A program made the position numbers and the translations under genes. DNA of 51,219 bases from IMG/VR virus record IMGVR_UViG_3300024964_000003, positions 1 through 51,219 of that record; one strand, 5' to 3'. The stretch comes from a virus. Numbering within the stretch: position 1 is the stretch's first letter; each line of letters starts with the position of its first letter. The notes beneath the pieces were generated by a model, which worked only from the letters and a program-made list of their open reading frames with translations, was not told where the DNA came from and did no database searches. Positions 8,611 through 17,215 of this stretch are shown piece by piece.

Positions 8611-9108
8611 TTAGACGATGCGCGGACGGGCAGGCAGAACGTGGATGTTCTTGGCCGTCGAGCATGTGACGCCGGTTGCCGTCCAGTTGGAAGTCCCTGG
8701 AGTCCAGTCCGATGCGCTGGGGGCAGTGCGCACCAGGTTGTAGGCAATCGGGCAGAAGTCGTCAGGCAGGTTGGGCCACTGTGGCGCCTTCAGGAAGGCC
8801 CCCGCAGTGGTCGTCACGCCGACTTCCGTCGCCTCGATGCTGCCTTGGCACAAGGCGATTGCGCCGGCCAGGGTAATACCCCAGACCAGCACGGTCGCCT
8901 GGTTGTCGGTCAGCGCCACAAAGGCCGCGCCGGTTGCAGCATCGGTAGTTGGCGATGCCGTGTTGGTCTGCGCACCCAGAGTGGTGGCAAACACACCATC
9001 AATGACGCATTCAGTCGTCACGGTGGTGGTGTATGTGCTGGTTGTACCCAACACAAAGGCTGCGCTGACCATATTGCGAGTCGCGCCGCGGTCGTTCAAA
9101 CGTTCCAT
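8611..9108 (-). CDS. Structural protein next to capsid gene (165 aa)
   Basis: The product starts MERLNDRGATRNMVSAAFVL and is rich in Thr, Ala and Val with a few Cys; it includes ATVLVWGITLAGAIALCQG. Lack of enzymatic motifs, the place directly downstream of the major capsid gene, and a strong ribosome site (AAGGAAAACATC) support a head-associated role such as decoration. Alternatives include a head-fibre subunit. It is the first gene after the capsid hairpin. Confidence 0.65.
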   Translation of the reverse strand: MERLNDRGATRNMVSAAFVLGTTSTYTTTVTTECVIDGVFATTLGAQTNTASPTTDAATGAAFVALTDNQATVLVWGITLAGAIALCQGSIEATEVGVTTTAGAFLKAPQWPNLPDDFCPIAYNLVRTAPSASDWTPGTSNWTATGVTCSTAKNIHVLPARPRIV

Positions 9109-9140
9109 GATGTTTTCCTTGAAAAATTGAAAGGCAAACT

Positions 9141-9160
9141 GGCCCGCGCTATGGCGGGCC
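9141..9160 (-). terminator. GC-rich hairpin after major capsid gene
   Basis: GGCCCGC pairs with GCGGGCC across a six-base loop, 8 bases after the capsid stop on the minus strand. The downstream stretch has only short T runs, so partial termination or RNA stabilisation is more likely than complete termination. Confidence 0.55.
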
Positions 9161-9168
9161 TAGTTCAC

Positions 9169-10203
9169 TTAGGGGTTGAGGTTGGTGACGCCGACTTCGA
9201 TCACGCCGATCCAGCCTGGGTTTGCCACCAGAGCGGCAGACCAGAACGAAGCGCCGACGTATCCGCGTTGACCAAATGGGTCTTCTTTGGTCTTCTGGCT
9301 GGCCTTGATGTGGGTGACATCAAAGTTCGTGTTCAACGCCACGTCAAACACGGCGTCTTCAGCGCAGACGATCATGGGGTACACGTCCACCAGGGTGGAA
9401 GATGTCACCAGACCAGTGGAACCAACTGCAGCACCCGCATTGGTGTAAGGAGCCAGTTCCTTGGACACGATGAAGCGGAAGCGGCCGACAGAGCCCAGCT
9501 CGTTTTCGTTCAGTGGCGAACGATTGGCGTAGGCTGCAACAGGGATGAAGTCCTGCAACTGGCGGATGTCGTGTTCGCAGTCGGTGTGGCAGAACACCAC
9601 AAAGCCCGCTTCCACGAAGCTGGTTCCATAGGCAGGGCCAGCAGCCAGGATCTTGGTCTTCATCTTGCCGCCGTTGGCCATCAGCGTGCGCGCCATCAGG
9701 GACAACTGGTTGTAGGTGATGGCCTCGTCAACTGTCGCACGGGTTGTGCCGCCCGAGTATTGAACGGTGGTCGCGGCCTTCATGACGCCGAAGCGGATCA
9801 TTTCGCGCACCAGGGGCATGCGCTCGGCGGTTTGGGCCATCTGATCGCCGGGGATGTCATCCTCGTGGAACAGTTCAACCTTGTCGGTGTAGCTGTACAG
9901 GCAGGCGTATTGCCCGATCTGCACGTTCACATCGCGGTAGCTGAGCGATTCAGCGGCCGGCGTCACGCCTTCCTGCACCTGGTGGGCCGCTGCGGTCACG
10001 CTCCAACGGTTCATGGTTGCGGCGGTTGTGGTCGCTCCACCGGTTGGAATGCGGGCCCGGTAGCTGATGTTGTCGCCCTTGTTACGGGGCATCTTCTTCA
10101 TCGTGCAACCGAGCGTCAGCACTTCGTGCGGCTCAGCGATGGCGAGCATTTCGCCCTTGATCTCATTGATCCGGCCCAGTGGGCTGGTATAGGTATTACC
10201 CAT
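9169..10203 (-). CDS. Major capsid protein, N4-gp56 family
   Basis: A 344-residue protein with the N4-gp56-type pattern: an N-terminal helix with IAEPHEVLTLGCTMKKMPRN, the central SYTDKVELFHEDD region, a long helix (MIRFGVMKAATTVQYSGGTT) and the typical C-terminus with GQRGYVGASFWSAALVANPG. It assembles the icosahedral shell with the HK97 fold. It is preceded by an acidic scaffold gene and followed by decoration-like genes, and it has a strong ribosome site. Length fits the family. Confidence 0.88.
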   Translation of the reverse strand: MGNTYTSPLGRINEIKGEMLAIAEPHEVLTLGCTMKKMPRNKGDNISYRARIPTGGATTTAATMNRWSVTAAAHQVQEGVTPAAESLSYRDVNVQIGQYACLYSYTDKVELFHEDDIPGDQMAQTAERMPLVREMIRFGVMKAATTVQYSGGTTRATVDEAITYNQLSLMARTLMANGGKMKTKILAAGPAYGTSFVEAGFVVFCHTDCEHDIRQLQDFIPVAAYANRSPLNENELGSVGRFRFIVSKELAPYTNAGAAVGSTGLVTSSTLVDVYPMIVCAEDAVFDVALNTNFDVTHIKASQKTKEDPFGQRGYVGASFWSAALVANPGWIGVIEVGVTNLNP

Positions 10204-10224
10204 GATGGTTCTCTTTCAGATTTT

Positions 10225-11025
10225 TTAACGTCGACGGTGCTTGCTGTATCCAGCGTTGAAACCGGCTTCGTCTGGTAACGTGGATGGCTGGGCGCGTTGC
10301 TGCATACCCGTTGGGGTCACTGCGGCGGCCAGCCGGTTTTGTTTGCGCTCCTGCGCCTTCTGAAAATTCTTGAACTCGGTCAGGCCTTTGCTGGCGACGA
10401 CGGGGTTCCAGGTTGTTTTCAACTTCTCCTGGTACGCGGTCGGCTGGGCGGCAAGCCAAGTCTGAAATTCAGCGCTCTTGTAGGTTTCTTGGTAGCCAGG
10501 GTGGTCCTCTTCCAAGTTCTCTTGGTCCCTGTGCTTCAGGCGTGACTCGACAAGCGAGTCAACATCAGTGGCGTCCGTCTTGGGTGCTGATGCCTGCGCG
10601 GCAATCGACACCTTCAACGCTTTAACCAGCGGTCCAGCCAGTTCCGGGTACTCCACCGCCACGGCTTCTGCATCCTTCAGTGCGGCAGACAGTTCGTCAC
10701 TGTCGGGCGCCGTTGGGGTCTGCAACTGCTTCAATGTCCGGTTGATGTTCCCGATCTCGCCATGCATCTTGCGAATGGCTTCTGGGTTTCCTGCTGTTGA
10801 TGTGACCTTGGCCTTGAGCGCTTTGAGCTCGTCGGCCAGGTCATACACGCTCACTGGCGGTTGTTCTTCGATGACAGGGGGTACTTCAGCTTGCGCTTGG
10901 TCTTCCTGCTCCGTCGATGGTTCTGCTACAGGCTCGACGGGGGGCTCATCACCGCGCGTCTTGTTGTACCCAGCCATCGCAGAGGCCAATTCATCGGCCT
11001 CGGTGTGAACTTCCGTTCCTGACAT
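10225..11025 (-). CDS. Capsid scaffolding protein
   Basis: A 266-residue, highly charged, predicted helical protein with an acidic Pro/Glu-rich N-terminus (EPPVEPVAEPSTEQEDQAQ) and a coiled-coil core (DLADELKALKAKV, IRKMHGEIGNINRTLKQL). The C-terminus is basic and ends in HRRR. A basic C-terminal tail that binds the capsid protein is typical of scaffolds. It lies directly upstream of the capsid gene. Family identity rests on composition and position. Confidence 0.8.
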   Translation of the reverse strand: MSGTEVHTEADELASAMAGYNKTRGDEPPVEPVAEPSTEQEDQAQAEVPPVIEEQPPVSVYDLADELKALKAKVTSTAGNPEAIRKMHGEIGNINRTLKQLQTPTAPDSDELSAALKDAEAVAVEYPELAGPLVKALKVSIAAQASAPKTDATDVDSLVESRLKHRDQENLEEDHPGYQETYKSAEFQTWLAAQPTAYQEKLKTTWNPVVASKGLTEFKNFQKAQERKQNRLAAAVTPTGMQQRAQPSTLPDEAGFNAGYSKHRRR

Positions 11026-11041
11026 ACGCTCTCCATAAATG

Positions 11042-11064
11042 AAAAAGCCGCCTCAATGGGCGGC
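11042..11064 (-). terminator. Intrinsic terminator between 68-aa gene and scaffold
   Basis: On the minus strand GCCGCC-CATTGA-GGCGGC is followed by TTTTTC. It separates the portal transcription segment from the scaffold-capsid segment. Confidence 0.8.
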
Positions 11065-11092
11065 CTCAATGCGACGGGGGTCAGTCTTTCGA

Positions 11093-11299
11093 CTAAGCGC
11101 CGTCTCCCTTTTTCTGCTCTGGCTCGGCCAGGGCAAGAAATTCCTTGATGACTTTGATCTGCCAGCACAGGCCGGCGCGCTCGGCGTCAGGGGTGTTGAC
11201 GCTTTCCAGTCGTTTTCGCATGTCAGCCAACTTGGGCGTGTAGATTTCAACCAGCTTGGTCCACAGCGGCGTGGCGATCTCGTAGGGCGCCAGCTTCAT
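11093..11299 (-). CDS. Small helical protein downstream of portal (68 aa)
   Basis: The product begins MKLAPYEIATPLWTKLVEIY and is largely helical and charged, ending EPEQKKGDGA. The start overlaps the portal stop by four bases (ATGA). Small proteins at this place are common in phages with this portal/capsid type. Their function is unknown. No recognisable domain. Confidence 0.65.
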   Translation of the reverse strand: MKLAPYEIATPLWTKLVEIYTPKLADMRKRLESVNTPDAERAGLCWQIKVIKEFLALAEPEQKKGDGA

Positions 11300-13593
11300 G
11301 CTTGAAACGCCTGCCCGTCTGGTGCACGCCCTGTTGGCTCAACCGCTGGTGTTGCAACCTGGGGCGCAGCGCTCTGGCTCATCGTCACCATGTGGTTGCC
11401 AACGGCCAGGTCTTTCTGGTGCATCTCTGCGTTTGAAGCCATGCGCTCCTGAACATTCAGGCGCAGGGTCACGGATGCCAGCAGCACCTTCTGCTTCTCC
11501 AGGTCGCGGCGCTCTTCGGATGACAGGTCTTCGCGCGCCAGTTGGGCGTCGACTTCCATGCGCATAGCCTCAAGCTGCCGATCCTTCTCGGATTCCATGG
11601 CCTGAAAGTCCTGGCGGGCTTTCTCGATGTGCGCATTGGCGATCAACTCGCTCTCGCCGGCCTGCAGGTCCATCTTCTTGCGCTCCGTGGCGCCCTGCTC
11701 GCGGATCTGGGCGGCCATGACGGCTGGCGGCGGTGGAGGCTGCTGGGCCTTCATCGCCTCTTTCTCGGCTTCGGTGTACTCGAATGCGGCCGGGTCAAAG
11801 CGGCGGCTCTTCAGGTACTCGTCCATGGCCTTCTTGGGGTTCTTGCCATAGGCTGGGTTCAGGCACAACTGCAGGACGGTGATCATTTCCCGGCTTTGGA
11901 TGTCACGCTCAACCAACGCCGTTGACCCGCGGGCCACAATCTGGAAGTCGCCTTTCTCGTCCGGGTCTTCACCGTACTGCATCAACCAGGCGTAGTAGCG
12001 GCGAATGTGCGGCTCGGTGATGCACGCATCAAAGGCCCTGGCGATCCGGCGCAGCACCGCATTGGCGTTGTTATTTAGGATGGTCATGCCGCCAACCGTG
12101 TCAGGCGCCGAACCTTGCTGGCCCTGCATCAGCGCTGGCATGCCGGTCACGTCCTCTGCCATCTTCATGCCGAGCTGGATGATGTTTGTCAGTTCGACCT
12201 GCATCATGGGGATGACCACGCTGGAGACTGGTGGTCCGGCTTGGCCGGCTGTCTCGTCGCCCTCTTCCCAAACCTTGAGCGGTTCAATCTCCCAGATGCT
12301 GTTCTGTGGAACCGTGCCGCGGCGCACCACGACCATTGGGCCGGATGCCAGACCGGCGTTGTCCATCAGTCGACGGGTCGCACCAACCACGATTCGCTGC
12401 GGGGTGCGCACCTGGCGCGCGAGTCCCATGCCCCATGGCATACCCGGGCGGCGCTTCCATGGAATGATGTCGTAAGGAAAGGCCCCGTTGTCCAGCGGGT
12501 TCAACGCGGCGTTGATCACCCGGTCATTGACCATCGTCAGCTTTGCCGGGTAGGTGGACTTCCGGTCTTCACCGCAGTCACACCCAGCCGCCATCAGCTC
12601 TTCGGCCTTGATCATTCCGTGGAAGTACCAGATGTCATAGAGCGTCTTGCTCGACCTGGCTTGCATGTCGGTGCGCTGGGAACCATCGCCCTTGCCGGTG
12701 GGCCCCTCTTCGAGACACTTTGCAATCTGGCTGTCGATGTAGCCTGGCAGGCCCTTCAAGTCCTCCAGCTTGCGCTCCGAAATCTGGTCGTATTCCCAGA
12801 TGAATGATCCGTTGTGGATGGATTCACCGCAGGCCGGGAAGTCTGGGAACAGGTTCCATGGGTCAATCCGCATGGTCGCCGGCTTGATCTCTTCCTTCAT
12901 CACCAGAATGTCGACTCCGGCTTCATCGCGCTCCCACATGCTGACCCGGCGCTTGACCGGTACTGGGCCCTTGACGACTCCAGACCCCAACTTGGCGGCG
13001 TCATCAAACATCTTGCGCAACTCGGCGTGGTACTGGCACTCTTGCAGCCAGTCATCAACGCGGGATTCAGCCTTCTTGGCCTTGCGCTCGGCTTCTTCCT
13101 TGTAGCGCATGAACTCTTTGCTGGCGCTGGCGGTCGGTGTCAGTTGGGCCTCTGGAGCGGGACCGGGCTGACCCGGTGCGGCTGGTGGCAAGGCTGGCAG
13201 TGGGTCTGGGCCCTTTGCCATTTCCGGGATCTCGGTGGACTCAATGGCGAAATTGCGGTCATCCGTTGGGAGCAGCACGTCACCGATGCGGGCCGATACT
13301 GCATCCACAAATGGCTGCGTGATGTTGGGGAACACCACCGATCCCTTGGTCTTTGGCTTCTGCTCAGTCCCACCAGTGGCCAGCGGCTTGGATGCGGTGT
13401 TGACGAACTCGTGCCGGTTGGCGTCGTCATACCCCTGATAGAACTCTTCGTCACCAGTCCACTCATCCTCGATCCCGCAGGCTGCACGGGCTGCAACGGC
13501 ATCGCGCCGCTTGGCGGATAGCGTCAGCCCCAGGGCGTCCAGGATGACGAACCGGGACTCTTCGTCCACATCCAGGGCCGTTTCATCGTGCAT
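11296..13593 (-). CDS. Portal protein
   Basis: A 765-residue protein, a typical size for P22/N4-type portals. Features include the N-terminal MHDETALDVDEESRFVILDA region, VVKGPVPVKRRVSMWERDE, the FPYDIIPWKRRPGMPWGMG segment common in these portals, and a long charged C-terminal helical barrel region (MAAQIREQGATERKKMDLQA). Twelve copies form the DNA-entry vertex and terminase docking ring. Gene order terminase, portal, scaffold, capsid supports the call. The ATG directly follows the preceding TAA. Confidence 0.85.
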   Translation of the reverse strand: MHDETALDVDEESRFVILDALGLTLSAKRRDAVAARAACGIEDEWTGDEEFYQGYDDANRHEFVNTASKPLATGGTEQKPKTKGSVVFPNITQPFVDAVSARIGDVLLPTDDRNFAIESTEIPEMAKGPDPLPALPPAAPGQPGPAPEAQLTPTASASKEFMRYKEEAERKAKKAESRVDDWLQECQYHAELRKMFDDAAKLGSGVVKGPVPVKRRVSMWERDEAGVDILVMKEEIKPATMRIDPWNLFPDFPACGESIHNGSFIWEYDQISERKLEDLKGLPGYIDSQIAKCLEEGPTGKGDGSQRTDMQARSSKTLYDIWYFHGMIKAEELMAAGCDCGEDRKSTYPAKLTMVNDRVINAALNPLDNGAFPYDIIPWKRRPGMPWGMGLARQVRTPQRIVVGATRRLMDNAGLASGPMVVVRRGTVPQNSIWEIEPLKVWEEGDETAGQAGPPVSSVVIPMMQVELTNIIQLGMKMAEDVTGMPALMQGQQGSAPDTVGGMTILNNNANAVLRRIARAFDACITEPHIRRYYAWLMQYGEDPDEKGDFQIVARGSTALVERDIQSREMITVLQLCLNPAYGKNPKKAMDEYLKSRRFDPAAFEYTEAEKEAMKAQQPPPPPAVMAAQIREQGATERKKMDLQAGESELIANAHIEKARQDFQAMESEKDRQLEAMRMEVDAQLAREDLSSEERRDLEKQKVLLASVTLRLNVQERMASNAEMHQKDLAVGNHMVTMSQSAAPQVATPAVEPTGRAPDGQAFQA

Positions 13594-14175
13594 TTATGCG
13601 CTCACCACGTTGATAGTGACCGTGCTGGCCGCTGTGAATACCAGCCGAAGCGCCATGACCGGGAACAGGATCGAGCCATCTGCATTGGCCGTCTTCGTTG
13701 CGATCACGGCATGGGCGTACCAGTCGCCACCGTAGGATTGCTGCAGCGAGTAGGCTGCGGAGGTTGTCACATCGCAACTGATACCCAGCGCAATCGCGGG
13801 CTTTCCTGGTATCGGTTGAACGGGGATTGGAGGCGTTATGGCATCCGCCGCCCAGCCGATGTCGAACGTGTCGGCTCCGATGGTGGCTGATGGCGTTGCG
13901 CTGGTCAGCGTCAGGAAGTAGTTCGTGCTGGTGACCGTGGCAGACGAACCGGGCGCCGTCAGCGTCTCTGTCAGCACCGACCCATCGAATGCCGTTCCAA
14001 CCAGGGCGATGGTCTTGCCGGAATGGTTGGTTACGCTGTCATTGCGCACCGTGATCTTGTGGGCCACGCTGTCAGCGGCACTGTTTGCAGTGAGCGTGAA
14101 AGCGGCTCCAGTCACGTTGCTGGCGAGCCCGGTCAGGCTGGCTGCTACGGAAGTGAATGACTTGGTGATTCGCAT
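13594..14175 (-). CDS. Structural protein between terminase and portal (193 aa)
   Basis: I chose MRITKSFTSVAASLTGLASN at 14175, which has AAGGA eight bases upstream; the longer in-frame start at 14205 lies in the terminator stem. The protein is rich in Ala, Thr, Ser and Val with a hydrophobic core and no charged clusters, like a capsid-surface or decoration protein. Location between large terminase and portal is unusual for decoration proteins. Function unknown. Confidence 0.65.
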   Translation of the reverse strand: MRITKSFTSVAASLTGLASNVTGAAFTLTANSAADSVAHKITVRNDSVTNHSGKTIALVGTAFDGSVLTETLTAPGSSATVTSTNYFLTLTSATPSATIGADTFDIGWAADAITPPIPVQPIPGKPAIALGISCDVTTSAAYSLQQSYGGDWYAHAVIATKTANADGSILFPVMALRLVFTAASTVTINVVSA

Positions 14176-14192
14176 GGTGCGGTCCTTAAATG

Positions 14193-14216
14193 CAAAAACC
14201 GCCACGAGGGCGGTTC
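14193..14216 (-). terminator. Intrinsic terminator after large terminase
   Basis: AACCGCC pairs with GGCGGTT on the minus strand across a five-base loop, followed by TTT. It ends the packaging segment before the 193-residue gene. Confidence 0.8.
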
Positions 14217-14233
14217 TGATTGGGTGTTGGTGG

Positions 14234-15712
14234 TTACAGGCCTACGCCTGAGTCTTTGGCGCCGTATGTGGCGCCGATGCGTTTTGGCTTTGCTGCCTGG
14301 TTGACTACGGCAAATCGCTTCATCATGTTGGCGTACCGGGTTGCAGACATCAGGTCATCGTCCAACTTGACGACTTTTCCATCCTCGCGGTGGTACATGC
14401 GGAACTCTTCGAACCAGTCATTCAGGTGGTCAAAAACCTTGAGCCGACCGGACATCATGCGGTCCAGCATGTCCAGCAGACCAGCCTCAACGCTGTTCCC
14501 GCCTTCGCCTTCCTTCTGGCCCTGTGCCGGGTCAGGCGCATGCGTGGCCTTGTCCTTGAGCATCTTCAGGCCCTGCGCCTTGTACTGGGTCGCCAAAGCC
14601 TCTCCAGATCCTTTGTCATGCTGCAGGCCATCATGCGGCCATGCCCACGGGAGCCAGTCGCCCCACGGTTTCACGGTGGCAGCGAACATCAGCGGTGTCT
14701 GCTCACTCTGGCGATGGGCGGCGGTTATATAGATGATGTCGCTGTCACGGTCCCAGGCCAGCTTCACCGCAGCGCTTGGGTGATCCCAGCCAAAGTCAAT
14801 TCCGCCAATCTGCACCCAATGCGGCGGTATCTCAAACGCCCGGCACTTGATCGATTCCTCTTGAACCGGGAAGATTCTTCCGCTTCCCAGCGTCGGTATC
14901 CCCATAGAGCGGGCTTCACGCTCATGCGCCGGGTAGCTGGCAATGATTGATGCGCGCTGCTCCGGCGTGTAGTGGTCGGCATCGTGGATGGTCATCGTAA
15001 TGACCGCGGTGCCTGCGTGCTTGTCCACCAGGAACCTCTTCACCACGCTCGACATGCCCTGCAGCGGCGTGAATGTCACCCAGACAATGCCCTGTGTGGC
15101 GTTCGTCCGGGTCAATCCCTCCATATAGATGTCTTCTGGCGGCTCTTCGTCAAACCAGACGAAATCCAGCGTCTCCCCCTGCCAGCGCTTGCGCCCCTGG
15201 TCGTAGGTCTTGAGCGTTACCCGGCTAACTCCACCCGTTGGCACATGCCGAACGAGGATGGTTTCCACCAGGTCAGGTGTCCCGCCAGATGCCCGCTTGA
15301 TGCCTACGATCAAGTGCGCCGGTATTGCTCCTGTGCCCCATTGACCAACTTCACCAAGCAGCAAGCGCTGAACGGTATCCCGTGTCCCTTGTCCAGTTTC
15401 CGACGCTGCCCAGCCAATCACTGCGGTGTCGAAAACAGCACCAGTCCAGCCCTCTGGATACTCTCCAGTCAGGTGCATCGCGCATTCAAATGACCCTGCA
15501 ACCGTCTTCCCGAGCTGGTTGCCGGCGATCAGCAGGCGCTCCCGAATCAGCGGGTCGGCTCCAATCGTGTGGAATAACCTCTGCTTCTCGTAGGGCGTGT
15601 AGTCAGCCAGCTTGAACTTGGCAAGCTCCGACTTTGCTTCCGCCAGTAGCGCGGCTTGCTCGGCTGGAGTCAGGTCTTCCAGCCAATCCAGATCGTCAGC
15701 GACCTTTGGCAC
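14234..15712 (-). CDS. terL: Terminase large subunit
   Basis: The 492-residue packaging motor has a Walker A motif AGNQLGKT at 63-70, a Walker B LDFVWFDEE at 182-190 with the adjacent catalytic glutamate, and a coupling-type segment WVTFTPLQGMS near 211-221. The C-terminal RNase H-like nuclease starts at GGIDFGWDHP, with Asp306 and Asp310 as metal ligands and LDDDLMSATRYA near the end supplying further acidic residues. It cuts and translocates genomic DNA into the prohead through the portal. It overlaps the small-subunit gene by 17 bases. Confidence 0.92.
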   Translation of the reverse strand: MPKVADDLDWLEDLTPAEQAALLAEAKSELAKFKLADYTPYEKQRLFHTIGADPLIRERLLIAGNQLGKTVAGSFECAMHLTGEYPEGWTGAVFDTAVIGWAASETGQGTRDTVQRLLLGEVGQWGTGAIPAHLIVGIKRASGGTPDLVETILVRHVPTGGVSRVTLKTYDQGRKRWQGETLDFVWFDEEPPEDIYMEGLTRTNATQGIVWVTFTPLQGMSSVVKRFLVDKHAGTAVITMTIHDADHYTPEQRASIIASYPAHEREARSMGIPTLGSGRIFPVQEESIKCRAFEIPPHWVQIGGIDFGWDHPSAAVKLAWDRDSDIIYITAAHRQSEQTPLMFAATVKPWGDWLPWAWPHDGLQHDKGSGEALATQYKAQGLKMLKDKATHAPDPAQGQKEGEGGNSVEAGLLDMLDRMMSGRLKVFDHLNDWFEEFRMYHREDGKVVKLDDDLMSATRYANMMKRFAVVNQAAKPKRIGATYGAKDSGVGL

Positions 15713-16292
15713 TCAACCTCTCCACCACGGCTTTCAGCGCATCTCGGGAGATACCCTCCAGCGGGCTCTTCTGTTTGTTGTCCTCAAGGTACAGGCCCAA
15801 ATGCTTCATCGCCTGTTCCCGGGCCGTGTTCTTGTCCAGCCACTTCACCTTCTTGGTGAATCCGACAACCTTGCCGCGCTCATTCCCGCTGCCTTTTTCT
15901 TCCGTGACCTCAAATCCGGCCAGGGCGGCGGCGGTGTCGTCGTCCAGTTCATGGATCGGCTTCAGCGTGCCATCGGTGTTAAACATCTTGCGCGGGTCAA
16001 AATGCACCGCCTGGGCCAAACTGCGAATGACAGACTCGGTTGTCAGCTCGTACTTCTCGGCCAGTTTTGCGCGCCGTTGTTGAAGTTGTGTTGAAACTTC
16101 TACATGCTTTAACAGGCGACTGCCTGCCGCACCCGCTGTCTTTTCGCTGAAACCCGCAGCCACAGCGGCTTGCGAGGCATTTCCACCGTTTGTTAAATAG
16201 GCCTCAATGAAGACCATTCGGCGGTTTGCTGCCTCTTCTTGCGTATTCCCGGCCTTGACCTTTGTTTTAGCCTTGGCCTTCTTGGTAGCCAT
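15696..16292 (-). CDS. terS: Terminase small subunit (Terminase_2 family)
   Basis: A 198-residue DNA-recognition subunit with a basic N-terminus (MATKKAKAKTKVKAG), then the family signature: RRMVFIEAYLTNGGNASQAA followed by AAGFSEKTAGAAGSRLLKH, a helix-turn-helix. The rest contains a coiled-coil oligomerisation region and a charged C-terminus that binds the large subunit. It recognises pac or cos near its own gene in many phages, so the noncoding region just upstream is a candidate site. Confidence 0.88.
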   Translation of the reverse strand: MATKKAKAKTKVKAGNTQEEAANRRMVFIEAYLTNGGNASQAAVAAGFSEKTAGAAGSRLLKHVEVSTQLQQRRAKLAEKYELTTESVIRSLAQAVHFDPRKMFNTDGTLKPIHELDDDTAAALAGFEVTEEKGSGNERGKVVGFTKKVKWLDKNTAREQAMKHLGLYLEDNKQKSPLEGISRDALKAVVERLSAKGR

Positions 16293-16299
16293 TCAGTTA

Positions 16300-16590
16300 T
16301 CAGCCTCCCAGCACCATGGCCGGGTTCATGCCGGGCCGCCCCTTGGCGTATCCGGCTTGCATCTGCTCTTCCGGGCTGCGGCCATCGTCCTGGAGCATCT
16401 GGCGCGCCAGGTTCAGGGCTTCATCGATAGATGCCACGGTTTGGCCGGTTTCGCCTTCCTGCTTGTCCTCGGCCATGTCCATCATTCCGTTCTCGGCGCC
16501 CATTTCTGGTGCTTCGGGCGCGGTTTCGGCTGGCTCCAGCTCCACGGTGAATGACCGGTCGTCGTTGGCGGTGATGCAAATGGTTTTCAT
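16300..16590 (-). CDS. Small acidic protein upstream of terminase (96 aa)
   Basis: The start MKTICITANDDRSFTVELEP at 16590 was chosen over a 63-base extension lacking a ribosome site. The protein has a short beta-like N-terminus, a very acidic, Met/Glu/Gly-rich middle and a C-terminus with SPEEQMQAGYAKGRPG. It is the first coding gene of the late transcript. No known domain; a packaging accessory role is only a positional guess. Confidence 0.65.
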   Translation of the reverse strand: MKTICITANDDRSFTVELEPAETAPEAPEMGAENGMMDMAEDKQEGETGQTVASIDEALNLARQMLQDDGRSPEEQMQAGYAKGRPGMNPAMVLGG

Positions 16591-16756
16591 GTGTTCTTTC
16601 GTTTGTGACCCATACGGGCTTACCTTGCGGCTGGGCAACTGCCGTTCTCGCATCCACTGATCGCGCGCCCTGCGCGAGGCGCGGTAGTATCCCGCCGTTT
16701 CCCCGCGACGGGCCGCCTCAGCTTTGCGGATGACTCGGGTGGTGATTGGTCCTTCG

Positions 16757-16797
16757 GGCCCCCGGCGTCCCTGGATGGGGGAGCTATGCCGGGGGCC
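16757..16797. other. Ten-pair GC stem-loop near terminase
   Basis: GGCCCCCGGC at 16757-16766 is perfectly complementary to GCCGGGGGCC at 16788-16797, with a 21-base loop. It lacks a T-run on either side, so it is not a simple terminator. Its location upstream of the small terminase gene makes a packaging-site or RNA-structural role possible. Confidence 0.5.
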
Positions 16798-17098
16798 GTC
16801 CGGTGGCTGTGTTTTGCCGAACTACAGCGACGGCCTCTCAGGATCTTCCAGACTGCGTAGGGGATATGCAGCAGGTCAAACAGGTGCGAGAGGGTTTTGT
16901 GGGTTGAATTTGGGAGTCCGCTATAGAAGGTGAAATCTCACCAAAACGGCGGCCAGTCCTTATGCGCCACAGCACTGCGGCAATGCTCCAGCGGGCGGAA
17001 TTTCCCTCTCCTTGAGCATCAATGGTTGGACTGGGCTGTCACCCAAAATTGGCTGGTTACGGTTCCAGATCGGTCGTACTTACCGACGGTTTTTAATG

Positions 17099-17127
17099 AA
17101 AAAAGCCACCGGGTTAGGGTGGCTTTT
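17099..17127 (-). terminator. tR'-like terminator in late leader
   Basis: On the minus strand AAAAGCCACC pairs with GGTGGCTTTT across seven bases and continues into TTTTTTC. It lies about 380-400 bases after the putative late promoter and before any late gene, the place where lambda tR' would be overcome by Q antitermination. The extended A/T stem could also work on the plus strand. Confidence 0.8.
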
Positions 17128-17132
17128 GAATT

Positions 17133-17215
17133 TGGAGCCTTTGCCTCGGAATCGAACCGAGGAGCCAAGCAGTACGAGTGCCTGAGCCGTCCCAGACTTA
17201 ATCGGCGTAATACGA
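17133..17215 (-). other. tRNA-like sequence with unpaired acceptor arm
   Basis: On the minus strand one can fold a D-arm (GCCG/CGGC around a 13-base loop), an anticodon arm (AGGCA/TGCTT with loop CTCGTAC, anticodon CGU if real), a five-base variable loop, and a textbook T-arm (CTCGG, TTCGATT, CCGAG). The 3' end reads GCTCCA. The seven bases expected to form the 5' acceptor strand do not pair with the 3' strand, and the spacing to CCA is one base too long. It may be a decayed tRNA or a tRNA-mimicking leader RNA. It is not called as a functional tRNA. Confidence 0.35.

Noticed and set aside
8581-10278. 565-codon plus-strand frame
   Set aside because: It is antisense to the capsid and neighbouring structural genes, has no homology-like features, and reads through their terminators; a GC-driven shadow frame.
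17133-17215. Functional tRNA gene
   Set aside because: The acceptor strands do not pair and the distance from T-stem to CCA is off by one; listed only as tRNA-like.
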